A stretch of 64,000 nucleotides of DNA from RGIG9608 sp045612365. GTDB lineage: Bacteria > Bacteroidota > Bacteroidia > Bacteroidales > Paludibacteraceae. Shown piece after piece: positions 16,258 to 26,103 of this stretch. The notes beneath the pieces are model-generated. The model worked only from the letters and a program-made list of their open reading frames with translations, had not been told where the DNA came from and ran no database searches. Numbering within the stretch: position 1 is the stretch's first letter; each line of letters opens with the position of its first letter. The translations under genes and the position numbers were made by a program. The DNA lies in assembly GCA_045612365.1 (NCBI GenBank), contig JAZKYY010000017.1:248001-312000 (forward strand), in the 5' to 3' direction.

Positions 16258-19200
16258 TTAGTATAGTATTTTGCCAGAAAGGAGTCGCTTCTTCTCGTGG
16301 ACAAACAAATAAATACGAACTTGTCCTCTTCTTTCGAACTCAAATATTACTCCGTTAGAATCTCTATTTTCAAGTTTCTCGTTTGCACCAATTACTGGAA
16401 TTTGTTGTGTATCAATTATTCTTCCTGATGGTTCAAAAATATAAACATACACATTGTTACGTTTCGAAGTTGCTTTCCAGCGTCCACCGCCAAGCGGAGT
16501 CCAACAAATATCATCTACAGTTGGTGTTTCTCCTGGATTTTCTGTAGAGTATTTGAAAAGAATCTTGTATTGAGATGTTGATAAATCTTCAGCTTGACAA
16601 GTGATGATTGTTTCTTCTCCAATGTCCCCTTTCAAAACAGAAGTTGTTTGAGAATATTCTTGTTTTATTGGTAATATTTCAGGAATAGTATCTCCTTGAT
16701 AAAGGAGATATTCGTAATAAAACACTGTAGGCTCAAAATCATCTATCGAAATTCCATTGAGTTTGATGTCTTTCAAAAGAGAATTATTCGATAGCAATAT
16801 CTTAGTAGAAACTACATAAATATTTTTGCTTCCATCTTCAGCAGTAACCGAAACAATAAACTCAGTAGGAGTTGCTTGCGTGATATCTGCAGTTTGAGAA
16901 ACTTCGCTAAGAACATATGTAATGTCAGAAGCGGATATAAGTTCTGAACTATCTGTTCCAACAGGGTATACTAACGTGTAAATTGTAGAATCAGGGTTAA
17001 ATGTTGTAGCTATATTTCCCACTTCATAATTTCCAAAATAAACTTCGTAAGGGTCGTTTTGTTTTGTTCCGATAGTTGCTCCTTCTACCAATAGGTTTGA
17101 TAATTTGTTGTTGCTTGATTTTAATACATCAAAATTAATGGTATATGATTCTGAATTTGCACCATCTTGAGCAATAATAGTTATGGTAGTTGTCCCTTTA
17201 ACTCCATTGCTTTCTATTGTAACACTAGTTACATCAGGCACCGATGTTGTGTAGGTGATTTCTGGCAATAGGGTAGTGCCAACAGGAAGGAATACGTTGT
17301 ATTCATAATCTTCTGCATTGAAATTTTCTTCGCATTCAAATCCATTTGCGGATGTACTTATCAATTCTCCACCAATGAATATTCCATTGAGTGTTGCATC
17401 GGACGAAGGTAAAATGCTGAACGAAATCGTATATGTATTTTGACTTATTCCGTCTTCGGCTGTAACTACGATAGAGGTTTTTTCTGCAAGAGTTGTAGCA
17501 GGAGTGATGACAACGTTTTGTACATCTTCTTGTTTTTTGCAAGAGATAATTGGTACTTCTGTTGTTCCATAAGGTAGATTTACAACATAACTAAACGTAC
17601 TTTCATCAAAACCTATAATTTCTTCCCCATTTACATAAATCATGTTTAGTAAAGCATTGTCCGATTTCTTTTTGACAAAATGAAGTATGTAAATCGTCGA
17701 GTCAATTTTATTTTCTGCAACAACTTTTATCTGAACGTCTTGTTCTGTTTCGCTAATGATAGTTGTGTCTCTTGTTATAGTTTGACATGATTTATGTTCC
17801 GAAACGATTTCTATTTCTGGGAACGAAGTGATATCTTTTGAGAATAGTATTGTATATTCAAGTGTTTCAGGAGTAAAGTTTTTGTCGCACTCAAAGTTAA
17901 GTGATAAAGTGCTTAGAGACTCTCCATCTATTTGAATGTCGTTTAATGAACTATTGTTGCAAGGTGTTACGCTGAAAGCGATAGTGTAACTTGATGTTGT
18001 AACACCATTTTCTGCCACAACAATAATTGTAGTAGTTCCATTAACACCACTTGTTATAATGTTTGTGCTTTGTCCTTGGGCACCTAATATGGCAGTAATG
18101 TCAGGCACTATCGTAGTGTGCATAGGAAGAACAAAATTGTAATCGAAATTGTTTGCTGAGAAATCTGCCAAAAGGTTTCCGTTAATTTCAATTCCACTTA
18201 GTAGTGCGTTATCCGATTTTGGTTGCGACGATTCTATATCTATCGTGTAAATCTGGCTGATAGATCCGTTTTCTGCTGTTACCGTAATGATTATTTGCGA
18301 TTCGTGAGTTGTGATTTCTACACTTTGATTTTCGTCGCCTTTTTCAATGGCAATGTCAGGTATTGTATCAGAAACAATAGTATAGTTGAATGAATCTTTT
18401 TCGAATCCATCAATCATAACATTCTCTGCCAAAATTCCATCCAAATACGCATTTGCAGAAACCTCGTTTGTGAATGTCAGTTTATAACGATTTTTAGTAG
18501 CAACACTATTTTCAATATTCCAAACTACTGAATCAGCATAGATAGTCGTAGTGAGAGAATCGCTGTCGAATGATTTATTGTAAGTAAGTAAAAAGTCCGT
18601 ATTTGTATTTTTTACCACACCATATTCGTAAATATCGGGGCTAAATGTTGGTAGAGTTTCGTTGTCAATAGCAATCTCTTTCAATGTCGCATTGGTTGAA
18701 ACTTCTTCACGAATAAAGTTAATAGTATATGTATTGTGATCTGTACCATTTTCTGCTATAACTTCTATAGTCGTAGTTTCGCCTATGGTCATAGTAGCGG
18801 TTTGTCCGTCGCTATTTTTTAAGAACGAAACCATTGGTAAAGAAGTATCTGACGCCAACGAAACATTGTATGAAGATGTGTTCTTGTCGAAGGTAAAATC
18901 AGCTGGATTTCCTTCGATTGTAATCTCTTTCAGTGTTGCAACATCCGATTTTTCTTCAACAAAATCTATAGAATAAGTTGTAGATGTTCCGTTTTCAGCA
19001 GTAACCACTATGGTAGCAGTATTTATATCATTTGTGTTTATCTTTATTCGTTGATACATACTTCCGCAGATAGCTTCAATATCTGGTGTGCGAGTAGTGC
19101 CATTGGCTATGGTATAAGAATAAGCAAGTTTGTTTGGCTCAAAATCAACCAATGCAATTCCATTGATTTTTATTCCTTTTAGTTGATTATTACTCGATTT

Positions 19201-22200
19201 TGGTCGAACTAAATTGAATGAATAATTGGTTGAAGTTCCATCTTCGGCTTTAGAGTTGATAGAAACTGCTCGCAACATATTTGCTCCACTTTCTGTCTCT
19301 GTTTCCGCTATTTGAATTGTATGTTCTTGATCAGGAACTTCGCCTATTGCACTTATCGCAGGAATGCCTTGATAGTCTGCATCAATAGTATAGCTATTTG
19401 TTACGGAATTGCTTACACCGTTGATAACGACATTTGTAAGTGCAGAATTGTGAGCAAAACGAAGATTGTCAACAAGTAGTGTTGATGTTTTGCTTGTGAC
19501 TCCTCCTAAATCTTTTGCATTTTCTGTATTTGCACTATTGATGGTGATATTTAGTGTGGTTGGAGCAACTATTGAAGCATCGTAAATAGGGAGATTCATT
19601 GTTGTCCATGAACCTAAGTTTTGATATTTACCAGCAAATTCTTTGTTTACAGAGTTTGAACCATCTGACAAAGTGTACACAAAGTGCATGTTGTTAATAT
19701 TGTCATTTGCTACTGGGCGATAATCCATAAGAACTATGTCAGGAGTATTTCTATATGGAATACCTCCGCTAACCGACGAAGTAGAATTCCCTGAGTTTGT
19801 TAAACTTATTGATAAATCTCCAAGAGTAATCATTCCTGGCATAGAGCCAGAAAGTGACCATCTATGATAAGTTGTTTGTAATTGAAGCGCATAACTTCCA
19901 TTTGTATGCGTATTTGTTCTTGCAGATTCAGCTCCAGATGTGTAAGTTCCATAATCAATAATTCCCCAAGAATACGTGTAACTATTCACGATATCTGCTG
20001 CAACTTTCCATCCTGTAGGTTTTGTAGCTCCATTATATACTGTACCTGTCCAATCTTCAAAGTTTGCATTAGGAATAACATCACTTGGATAGTAAAAGTA
20101 AACATCATAAGTAGATGTTGGGTATGCCGGATTGTTTTGGTCAGAAACTTTTAGCTGTACATGTTTTGTGTTTTCAATCAAAATTTCTACTACAGCATCA
20201 TCCGAATGCACATATTCTATTACTGGTTGTTCTCCAACAGGATTATTTACGTTTACTACGTAAGAATATTTGTCTGGTTTGAATCCTTCTATTGTATTTC
20301 CGTTAACTTTGATTTCAGAAAGAGACGTTTTTGGTGCACTTATTTTGGGCGTAAATGTGTAAACTGTTCCTGATGTTGCAGTTATTTTAAGCTCCAAATC
20401 GACCATAATGCCACCATTGTTTACTGTATAATTCCCAGAAGATGTTGATGGTGTCCTACCGCATGAATATGAAACTCCTTCGTCTATTGCATCATTTCCA
20501 TTTCTTGAATTCCAATCCACAGTGTAACGCATTGTATAAGTTCCTGGTTTTGCATCGGAAGGGATATTAAAGCTATTTGGCACAGCATAGTCTCTTGTGT
20601 AATAAACGCCATTGGCAATGTTTTTAGGAGAAGCTACATATTCTCCATCATCAGAAAAATCTCCATCATTGTTCCAGTCTACGTATACATATCCCATCAT
20701 CCATTCTCCAGCATAGTTAGGAGTAGTGGTAATGGTTTCGCCGTTGCTTACTTCTAGTGTTTTAGATGCCCTTAGGTCGTAGTACAATTTATTCGAAAAG
20801 GTTGCACCTGTTGTTTGTAATGTTCCACTTGCAAGAGAAGCACCTTGATTACCTGTAAACGTTACAGAAGAAAGTGCACGAGATGGGTGTGTTGCACTGC
20901 CATCTTGAGCGCTGAGAGCACACGTTATTATTTCTGCTCGTGTAGCGGAGTTAGAACTATTTGAGCCTTCATATGGGGATTTTACAAGAATCGTAGTTGG
21001 AGCATAAAGTCCTCCATTGTTAATTGTAACGGTTTGTTCTGGGAAATTTTTTACATAATTGAAAACAGGAGGTTCGGTTGTACCATAAGGAACTGAAAAT
21101 TCGGCACTACTAGTAAACGAGCCTATCCCCTCGATAATGATGTTTGTCAAGATGTTTTCTTTATCGCTCGGTGCAACATTATATGTTAAGCGATATGTGC
21201 GTTTATCTCCATTTTCAGCTGTGACGATAATACTTGTTGTATCGTTGATGTTTTTTGAAATAATTTCAATCGCTTGTTCTTCAACGCTTTTTCCAAAGTC
21301 AATTGTTGGAGCAGTAGTTGTACCGTAAGGAAGAGTGACGTTGTAGAACAATGTGTCTTTGTCAAAATTTAATTCACCAATACTCAACGAAATGTACTCT
21401 AACGTTGTAATGTTAGATTTTTCAACAGGGAAATAAATAATATAATCTTGTGTTGTTCCATCCTCTGCTTCGACGTGTAATGTCGTTGCAGTATTGATTT
21501 TTCCGTAACTGATAGAAACAATCTGTCCTTTTTGCCCTATGACTGGATGAATGTTTGGAACCACCTTCGTTCGCCAAGCTAGTGTGTCGATGTATGCGAA
21601 TTTATCGCTAGCAAAGCCGGGAAGAGAAACAAATGTTTGAGTGTTGTTATTAAAAATCTTAATGTCTTCCAAAAGAGCATTTCCACTTGGTGCAATGTTG
21701 AAATTAAGATTATAAGTGCGTTTATCGCCATTTTCGGCAGTTACAATCAGTGATAAGTTTTTGTTCGCAAAGTTGTTTACAACTGCTATTGATTGCAACG
21801 AATCGTCTTTTTCGTAAGTAACTAGAGGCGTTGAATCATCTGTTAGGTTTATGTTGTAATCAGTATTTGTTTTGTCAAAACCAGTAATATTAACACCATT
21901 TACGGCAATGTTTTTCAAGTAGTTGTTGCTCGATTGTTGATAAGTAAATTTTATTGTGTAGATGTTGTAAGAATCGCCAGTTTCGGAATAAACCTTTATA
22001 GTCGCAGTTCCGTTGAGGAAAGGTTTAACGATTTCGACAGTTTGATTTGGGAATTCAGTTTCTACTTCAATGTTAGGACAAAAAATTGCGTCTGACGATA
22101 ATATGTAAATGTAATCTAACGAATCTTTACGGAACCCATCAAGATTTACTCCATCAATTTTAATGTTTGTCAAATTGGCATCGGTTGATTTTTGTACTGA

Positions 22201-24291
22201 GAATGCTATTTGATAAATAGTTACATTTATGCCATTTTCAGCCACTACACGAATATTGGTAGTTCCATTCACGCTACCTTTTAGTATTGTAATGGTTTGG
22301 TTTGCTTCGCCTTTTTCGCAGGTAATATCTGGAATTGAAATTGTTCCAATTGGTAATTCGTAGGCATAGTTTGTGTTATTTGGATCAAAATCAGAAATAG
22401 AAACTCCTCCGATTTTAATGTCGTTTAGTGTAGAAATATCTGATTTATATACAGAAAAATTAATCTTGTAGGTTTTAATCAATCCACTTTGTGAAGTTAC
22501 TTTTATTGAATATGTTCCTTCAACGCCATTGCTCGTAGTAACTATAGTTTGATAAGCATCACCTTGTGTATAGGTAATTATGGGTAAAACGGTTGTTCCT
22601 TGCGGTAATTCGTAGTTGTAGTTGGTCGTTTCAGGCGTAAAACCATTTAGTGGAGTTCCATCAATGAATACACCTTGCAGATTACAATTGGTTGAGGCAA
22701 CTATCTTAAAAGTCAATTTATAAATTCTAGTAGTTGCGTTTCCTGGTGCAGATACTCTGATTTCATAAGTTCCGTTAATGCCGTTGTTTTGGTGAACAAT
22801 CGTTTGTTCTCCTGCTGGGTATGCAGATAGAGCGATGATTTCAGGAACTTCCGTTGTGCCTTGAGGAAGTTCAACTACATAGTTGGTTTTTGTAGGGTTA
22901 AATCCTGCGATAGCATTCCCTCCAACTAAAATGTTTGTTACGGTATTATCGCTAAGTTTTCCTACTGAAAAATCAAGTGTATAAGTTGTGGAGTAGTTTT
23001 TGTCTTGAGCGTATGATTTTACAGTAACTGTACATGGCAATTTGTCAGAAGAGCAGCTTATTTCGTAAGTTTGTTTATCTTCTCCTTTGACAACTTCTAT
23101 GTTAGGAATATCGGTTGTTCCGTATGGAAGTTCTATATTGTATGGACCTGGGTTATAACCACTAAATCCCGCAATAGAAGTTCCGTTGTATGTGATATTG
23201 TTTAATCGCGAATTGTCCGATTGTTTTGAAACGAAATAAATCGTATAGGTTGTTGTTGAAGAGCCATCTTCTGCTTTTACTGTTATCAAAGTTGGATTTC
23301 CATCTACAGTACCTTCCTTAATTGTGATTTCGCTTCCAGAAAGAGTTCTTCCGCTTCGTTTTGCAACAATGGTTGGAATATCAGTGGCTCCTAATCCTAG
23401 AGTATATGTGTATTCACGCACATTAGGTTTAAATGCTCCGTACTTGATACTATTAATGTATAATTCGTGAATAGCAGAACTATATATTAATCTTACGTCA
23501 TCTGCCCATATCGTTGAGTTTAATTCTACCTGACTTGAACGCTTATTAGGATAATTCGCAGCGGAAATTATTACATTACACTTCTCTGGTTTGTCATTTG
23601 TGTAGTATTTGATAGGGATTTTAATTTCTGTCCAATTAGAAAATTTCTCCTTGCTGCGCCACATAGCCTCGGCAATTTGAGTAGCTTTTACAGAAGTCAC
23701 ACAATCATTCCCATCGGTAGCAGAACGTATGTCACTTTCCTCATCATAGTGTGTTGTAGAAGAACATCCTCCATTTTTACTCCTGTAACTTGTACCTGTC
23801 GATGTTCCTTTCCATGAATAGAAAACAATATGAGCATTTTCATTACCACTAGAAGTACGTTTTATCCACACAGCAATTGTATCAGGACGATAAGCAAATG
23901 TTATTCCTCCATCTGTACCCGCTGTTGCCGAACCCGTATTGATACCATCGATAAAACTCCATGGTTTACCCAATGTAACCCATGCAGGACTTGTTTCTGT
24001 AACACCTGCTGCTCCGACCTCTGTATTTATGGCTTTGACACAATACGTTCCACTATGCGCACCACCATCGGGGAAAACCATATTGGCGCCGGCGGTAATC
24101 CCTACCACAGTTTTCTTAACATTTGATGCGTTCCAATTCACTGGACGTTTTCCATCCTCATATTGATTCAAAGCATCATATTCCCAATTCTCAAAACCTG
24201 AATTCGGAAGTTGTTGTGCTGATAAGTAAAAGGAAGTATAGAGAGTAGAAAGAATAACAAACAGTGTAAGCGTGTAGTTTCTCTTCTTCAT
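16258..24291 (-). CDS. Giant secreted protein, cadherin-like beta-sandwich repeats
   Basis: 2677 aa. Residues 1-25 are a signal peptide. About 26-270 is a carbohydrate-binding-like module (LPNSGFENWE..., PCMD-type). From about 272 I count some 22 copies of an 80-95 residue unit: L-x-x-I-x-I-x-G, G-F, Y-x-x-x-LPxGTT-x-x-P-x-I, Q-x-x-x-I, VxAEDG, TYTIxF, the pattern of the cadherin-like beta-sandwich domain. The array is interrupted by a GEVED-type region around 1130-1300 (YVYVDWNNDGDFSDDGEYV) and a second PCMD-like module around 1403-1615 (IPNANFEDWTG). The tail (about 2584-2677; VYIFEPSGRIIDTQQI, VRIYLFVHEKKRLLSGKILY) resembles a type IX secretion sorting domain, though not cleanly. Probably a cell-surface adhesin or glycan-binding fibre; the role is inferred. 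Confidence 0.88.
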   Translation of the reverse strand: MKKRNYTLTLFVILSTLYTSFYLSAQQLPNSGFENWEYDALNQYEDGKRPVNWNASNVKKTVVGITAGANMVFPDGGAHSGTYCVKAINTEVGAAGVTETSPAWVTLGKPWSFIDGINTGSATAGTDGGITFAYRPDTIAVWIKRTSSGNENAHIVFYSWKGTSTGTSYRSKNGGCSSTTHYDEESDIRSATDGNDCVTSVKATQIAEAMWRSKEKFSNWTEIKIPIKYYTNDKPEKCNVIISAANYPNKRSSQVELNSTIWADDVRLIYSSAIHELYINSIKYGAFKPNVREYTYTLGLGATDIPTIVAKRSGRTLSGSEITIKEGTVDGNPTLITVKAEDGSSTTTYTIYFVSKQSDNSRLNNITYNGTSIAGFSGYNPGPYNIELPYGTTDIPNIEVVKGEDKQTYEISCSSDKLPCTVTVKSYAQDKNYSTTYTLDFSVGKLSDNTVTNILVGGNAIAGFNPTKTNYVVELPQGTTEVPEIIALSAYPAGEQTIVHQNNGINGTYEIRVSAPGNATTRIYKLTFKIVASTNCNLQGVFIDGTPLNGFTPETTNYNYELPQGTTVLPIITYTQGDAYQTIVTTSNGVEGTYSIKVTSQSGLIKTYKINFSVYKSDISTLNDIKIGGVSISDFDPNNTNYAYELPIGTISIPDITCEKGEANQTITILKGSVNGTTNIRVVAENGINVTIYQIAFSVQKSTDANLTNIKIDGVNLDGFRKDSLDYIYILSSDAIFCPNIEVETEFPNQTVEIVKPFLNGTATIKVYSETGDSYNIYTIKFTYQQSSNNYLKNIAVNGVNITGFDKTNTDYNINLTDDSTPLVTYEKDDSLQSIAVVNNFANKNLSLIVTAENGDKRTYNLNFNIAPSGNALLEDIKIFNNNTQTFVSLPGFASDKFAYIDTLAWRTKVVPNIHPVIGQKGQIVSISYGKINTATTLHVEAEDGTTQDYIIYFPVEKSNITTLEYISLSIGELNFDKDTLFYNVTLPYGTTTAPTIDFGKSVEEQAIEIISKNINDTTSIIVTAENGDKRTYRLTYNVAPSDKENILTNIIIEGIGSFTSSAEFSVPYGTTEPPVFNYVKNFPEQTVTINNGGLYAPTTILVKSPYEGSNSSNSATRAEIITCALSAQDGSATHPSRALSSVTFTGNQGASLASGTLQTTGATFSNKLYYDLRASKTLEVSNGETITTTPNYAGEWMMGYVYVDWNNDGDFSDDGEYVASPKNIANGVYYTRDYAVPNSFNIPSDAKPGTYTMRYTVDWNSRNGNDAIDEGVSYSCGRTPSTSSGNYTVNNGGIMVDLELKITATSGTVYTFTPKISAPKTSLSEIKVNGNTIEGFKPDKYSYVVNVNNPVGEQPVIEYVHSDDAVVEILIENTKHVQLKVSDQNNPAYPTSTYDVYFYYPSDVIPNANFEDWTGTVYNGATKPTGWKVAADIVNSYTYSWGIIDYGTYTSGAESARTNTHTNGSYALQLQTTYHRWSLSGSMPGMITLGDLSISLTNSGNSTSSVSGGIPYRNTPDIVLMDYRPVANDNINNMHFVYTLSDGSNSVNKEFAGKYQNLGSWTTMNLPIYDASIVAPTTLNITINSANTENAKDLGGVTSKTSTLLVDNLRFAHNSALTNVVINGVSNSVTNSYTIDADYQGIPAISAIGEVPDQEHTIQIAETETESGANMLRAVSINSKAEDGTSTNYSFNLVRPKSSNNQLKGIKINGIALVDFEPNKLAYSYTIANGTTRTPDIEAICGSMYQRIKINTNDINTATIVVTAENGTSTTYSIDFVEEKSDVATLKEITIEGNPADFTFDKNTSSYNVSLASDTSLPMVSFLKNSDGQTATMTIGETTTIEVIAENGTDHNTYTINFIREEVSTNATLKEIAIDNETLPTFSPDIYEYGVVKNTNTDFLLTYNKSFDSDSLTTTIYADSVVWNIENSVATKNRYKLTFTNEVSANAYLDGILAENVMIDGFEKDSFNYTIVSDTIPDIAIEKGDENQSVEITTHESQIIITVTAENGSISQIYTIDIESSQPKSDNALLSGIEINGNLLADFSANNFDYNFVLPMHTTIVPDITAILGAQGQSTNIITSGVNGTTTIIVVAENGVTTSSYTIAFSVTPCNNSSLNDIQIDGESLSTLSLNFECDKNFTPETLEYTILFSKDITSFPEIEIVSEHKSCQTITRDTTIISETEQDVQIKVVAENKIDSTIYILHFVKKKSDNALLNMIYVNGEEIIGFDESTFSYVVNLPYGTTEVPIISCKKQEDVQNVVITPATTLAEKTSIVVTAEDGISQNTYTISFSILPSSDATLNGIFIGGELISTSANGFECEENFNAEDYEYNVFLPVGTTLLPEITYTTSVPDVTSVTIESNGVKGTTTITIIAQDGANSESYTINFDVLKSSNNKLSNLLVEGATIGTKQNDPYEVYFGNYEVGNIATTFNPDSTIYTLVYPVGTDSSELISASDITYVLSEVSQTADITQATPTEFIVSVTAEDGSKNIYVVSTKILLSNNSLLKDIKLNGISIDDFEPTVFYYEYLLYQGDTIPEILPIKQEYSQTTSVLKGDIGEETIITCQAEDLSTSQYKILFKYSTENPGETPTVDDICWTPLGGGRWKATSKRNNVYVYIFEPSGRIIDTQQIPVIGANEKLENRDSNGVIFEFERRGQVRIYLFVHEKKRLLSGKILY

Positions 24292-24316
24292 AAAATAAGC
24301 ATTAGAAATAACTTGG

Positions 24317-24324
24317 CAAAGTTA
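24317..24324 (-). promoter_or_regulatory. -7 box TAACTTTG, giant repeat protein
   Basis: Exact TAnnTTTG match 26 nt before the ATG at 24291; no TTTG at the -33 position. Confidence 0.5.
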
Positions 24325-24451
24325 CGGCAATATTTTTTAGTGAAAAAATATTTTTTGATAAAAATGATATTTTTGAAGTTTAAACCACTATTAATTAAGT
24401 ACTTAATGAGAAAATATGCAGAGAAATTGATTTTTGTTTGTAGAACACAAA

Positions 24452-24477
24452 AAAGAGGGAAGTTTAATCCCCTCTTT
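24452..24477 (-). terminator. Terminator of the OmpA gene
   Basis: AAAGAGGG (24452-24459) and CCCTCTTT (24470-24477) form a stem; on the minus strand it is followed by T6. It lies 28 nt past the OmpA stop, so the giant gene downstream needs its own promoter. Confidence 0.8.
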
Positions 24478-24504
24478 CTTTTGTACTTTTCTTTGAAAAA
24501 ATCT

Positions 24505-25929
24505 TTATTCTACTTCAATTTCTGTACGACGGTTTAATTCCCGTCCTTCTGCAGTAGAGTTGTCGGCAATTGGTTTTGCGTCGCCATAACCAATTGATGT
24601 GATGTTTTTAGGATTAACGCCATTTTTAATCAATTGAAGACGAACAGCATCCGCTCTTTGCTGAGAAAGTTTTAGGTTTGCCGAAGCACTTCCAACATTA
24701 TCTGTGTGTCCCATAACTCGAATTTTTACTTTAGGATATTTTTTCAAGATGGTAGCAGCACGTTTCAATGGAGCATAAGAAGGTGTAGTCAATTTTGCTT
24801 TACCTGTTTGGAAATAGATTGCATCAAACGCATCTTTCAATTTTTGTTGCTCATCTTCAGTTGGTTTTTGAATAATGATTTTTTCAACCACTTTTGGTTT
24901 CTTTTTCAAATCGTTTTGGCAAGAATCCAACTGTGTTTTCGTATCAGCAAGAGTTTTTTTAGTATTGTTCAAGCTATCTTGAGCATTCTTAAGATCTTCT
25001 GTCAATTTATTGTTTTGATCCTTTTCAGCATTAAGAGCAGCATTCAAAGAATCAATTTGATTATAGAATGGTTGATAATCACAATGTGGTACACGTTTAA
25101 ATCCTTGTTGTGGCAAGCGGAAAGTCAAACCTGCTGAAAGAGAAGGAATCATTGCAATACGCCTGTCTAATGTTGGATTTTGTTGAGGGTTGTACCAATC
25201 ATTTTTTACTACCAACGATTTGATGTCAATGTATACATCTAAGAACTTGCATGTACGGAAACGGTTCGAAAGCCCGAAAGATCCTGACCATTCGTTGCTT
25301 TTTGCAAAACTAGTTTCTTTATTAAGCGTGCCCATCCAACCAATACCACCAAACAATACAGATTGATAAATGCGATTCGGATTGTATCCGCCAATCCAAG
25401 CAGTTAAGTCGCACATTAGTTGAAATTGAACAGATGTGTAATATAGCTGATGACGAACAATGTCTCTTTGTTCATCACCTTCGCCTTTTGTTGTGCCGTT
25501 GCCGAAAAGTCCTGGGTAGCGGTCAGAAGTAAAATACTTCATTCCTTTTTGATTAACATTTGCTTTTGTCCCGTTAGTAAAATAAAGACCTTCTGTTGTG
25601 TAGTCTACTTTATTAGGAAATCCAAATAACCAAGCTCCTTGTGCTTGAACTCTAGCTCCCCAAATAGGAGTCAACCACTTGCCCAAAGAAAGTTCCATTT
25701 CTACCGAAAGACGATCCTTGAATGCGGCATAGTTATTGTAAGTAAGATTGTTGGCTCCGGTTAGAGAGTAAAACTGACCACCAGCGCCTAAAGATATTTC
25801 CCAATTATCGAAAAATCGATTGGTAATAAAACCTCGTGAACTTGGGTAACGATCTGTATTTTCTTCTTGTGAAAATACTACACTACTTGCTAAAACAAGT
25901 AGGACAATTAATGTTGATAATTTTTTCAT
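24505..25929 (-). CDS. OmpA-family outer-membrane protein
   Basis: 474 aa from the ATG at 25929 (MKKLSTLIVLLVLASSVVFSQ, signal peptide); an upstream in-frame extension lies in the promoter. Residues about 30-270 alternate as an outer-membrane beta barrel (ISLGAGGQFYS, LSLGKWLTPIWGARVQAQGAWL). About 275-345 is a coiled-coil linker (LNAALNAEKDQNNKLTEDL...). The C-terminal 110 residues are an OmpA/MotB peptidoglycan-binding domain with IRVMGHTDNVGSASANLKLS and NRRTEIEVE. It tethers the outer membrane to the wall. Monocistronic, with a near-consensus promoter and a terminator. Confidence 0.93.
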   Translation of the reverse strand: MKKLSTLIVLLVLASSVVFSQEENTDRYPSSRGFITNRFFDNWEISLGAGGQFYSLTGANNLTYNNYAAFKDRLSVEMELSLGKWLTPIWGARVQAQGAWLFGFPNKVDYTTEGLYFTNGTKANVNQKGMKYFTSDRYPGLFGNGTTKGEGDEQRDIVRHQLYYTSVQFQLMCDLTAWIGGYNPNRIYQSVLFGGIGWMGTLNKETSFAKSNEWSGSFGLSNRFRTCKFLDVYIDIKSLVVKNDWYNPQQNPTLDRRIAMIPSLSAGLTFRLPQQGFKRVPHCDYQPFYNQIDSLNAALNAEKDQNNKLTEDLKNAQDSLNNTKKTLADTKTQLDSCQNDLKKKPKVVEKIIIQKPTEDEQQKLKDAFDAIYFQTGKAKLTTPSYAPLKRAATILKKYPKVKIRVMGHTDNVGSASANLKLSQQRADAVRLQLIKNGVNPKNITSIGYGDAKPIADNSTAEGRELNRRTEIEVE

Positions 25930-25960
25930 TTTACATAAAATTTTTAGAAAAAAAACTGCG

Positions 25961-25991
25961 CAAAGGTAAGTTTTTCTTTCTAAAAAGCAAT
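25961..25991 (-). promoter_or_regulatory. Promoter of the OmpA gene
   Basis: -33-like ATTG (25988-25991), 19 nt spacer, TACCTTTG (25961-25968). One mismatch to TTTG-N19-TAnnTTTG; 31 nt before the chosen ATG. Confidence 0.65.
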
Positions 25992-26054
25992 CATCCGAGT
26001 GTTTTTTGAGAAAAATAAGGATTTTATAAATCAATGCAACCCATTACTTTTTTG

Positions 26055-26062
26055 TATATTTG
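26055..26062 (+). promoter_or_regulatory. -7 box TATATTTG, pnp
   Basis: Exact TAnnTTTG match 41 nt before the pnp ATG; -33 not evident. No structured leader like the enterobacterial pnp autoregulation hairpin was seen. Confidence 0.5.
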
Positions 26063-26103
26063 CGCGATATTTATAGAGTTTAATAATTTAAATTGTAATT
26101 TTT

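Noticed and set aside
16258..24291. CRISPR or tandem DNA repeat array suggested by periodic sequence
   Set aside because: Periodicity is at protein level (80-95 residues, diverged); no short identical DNA repeats with spacers.
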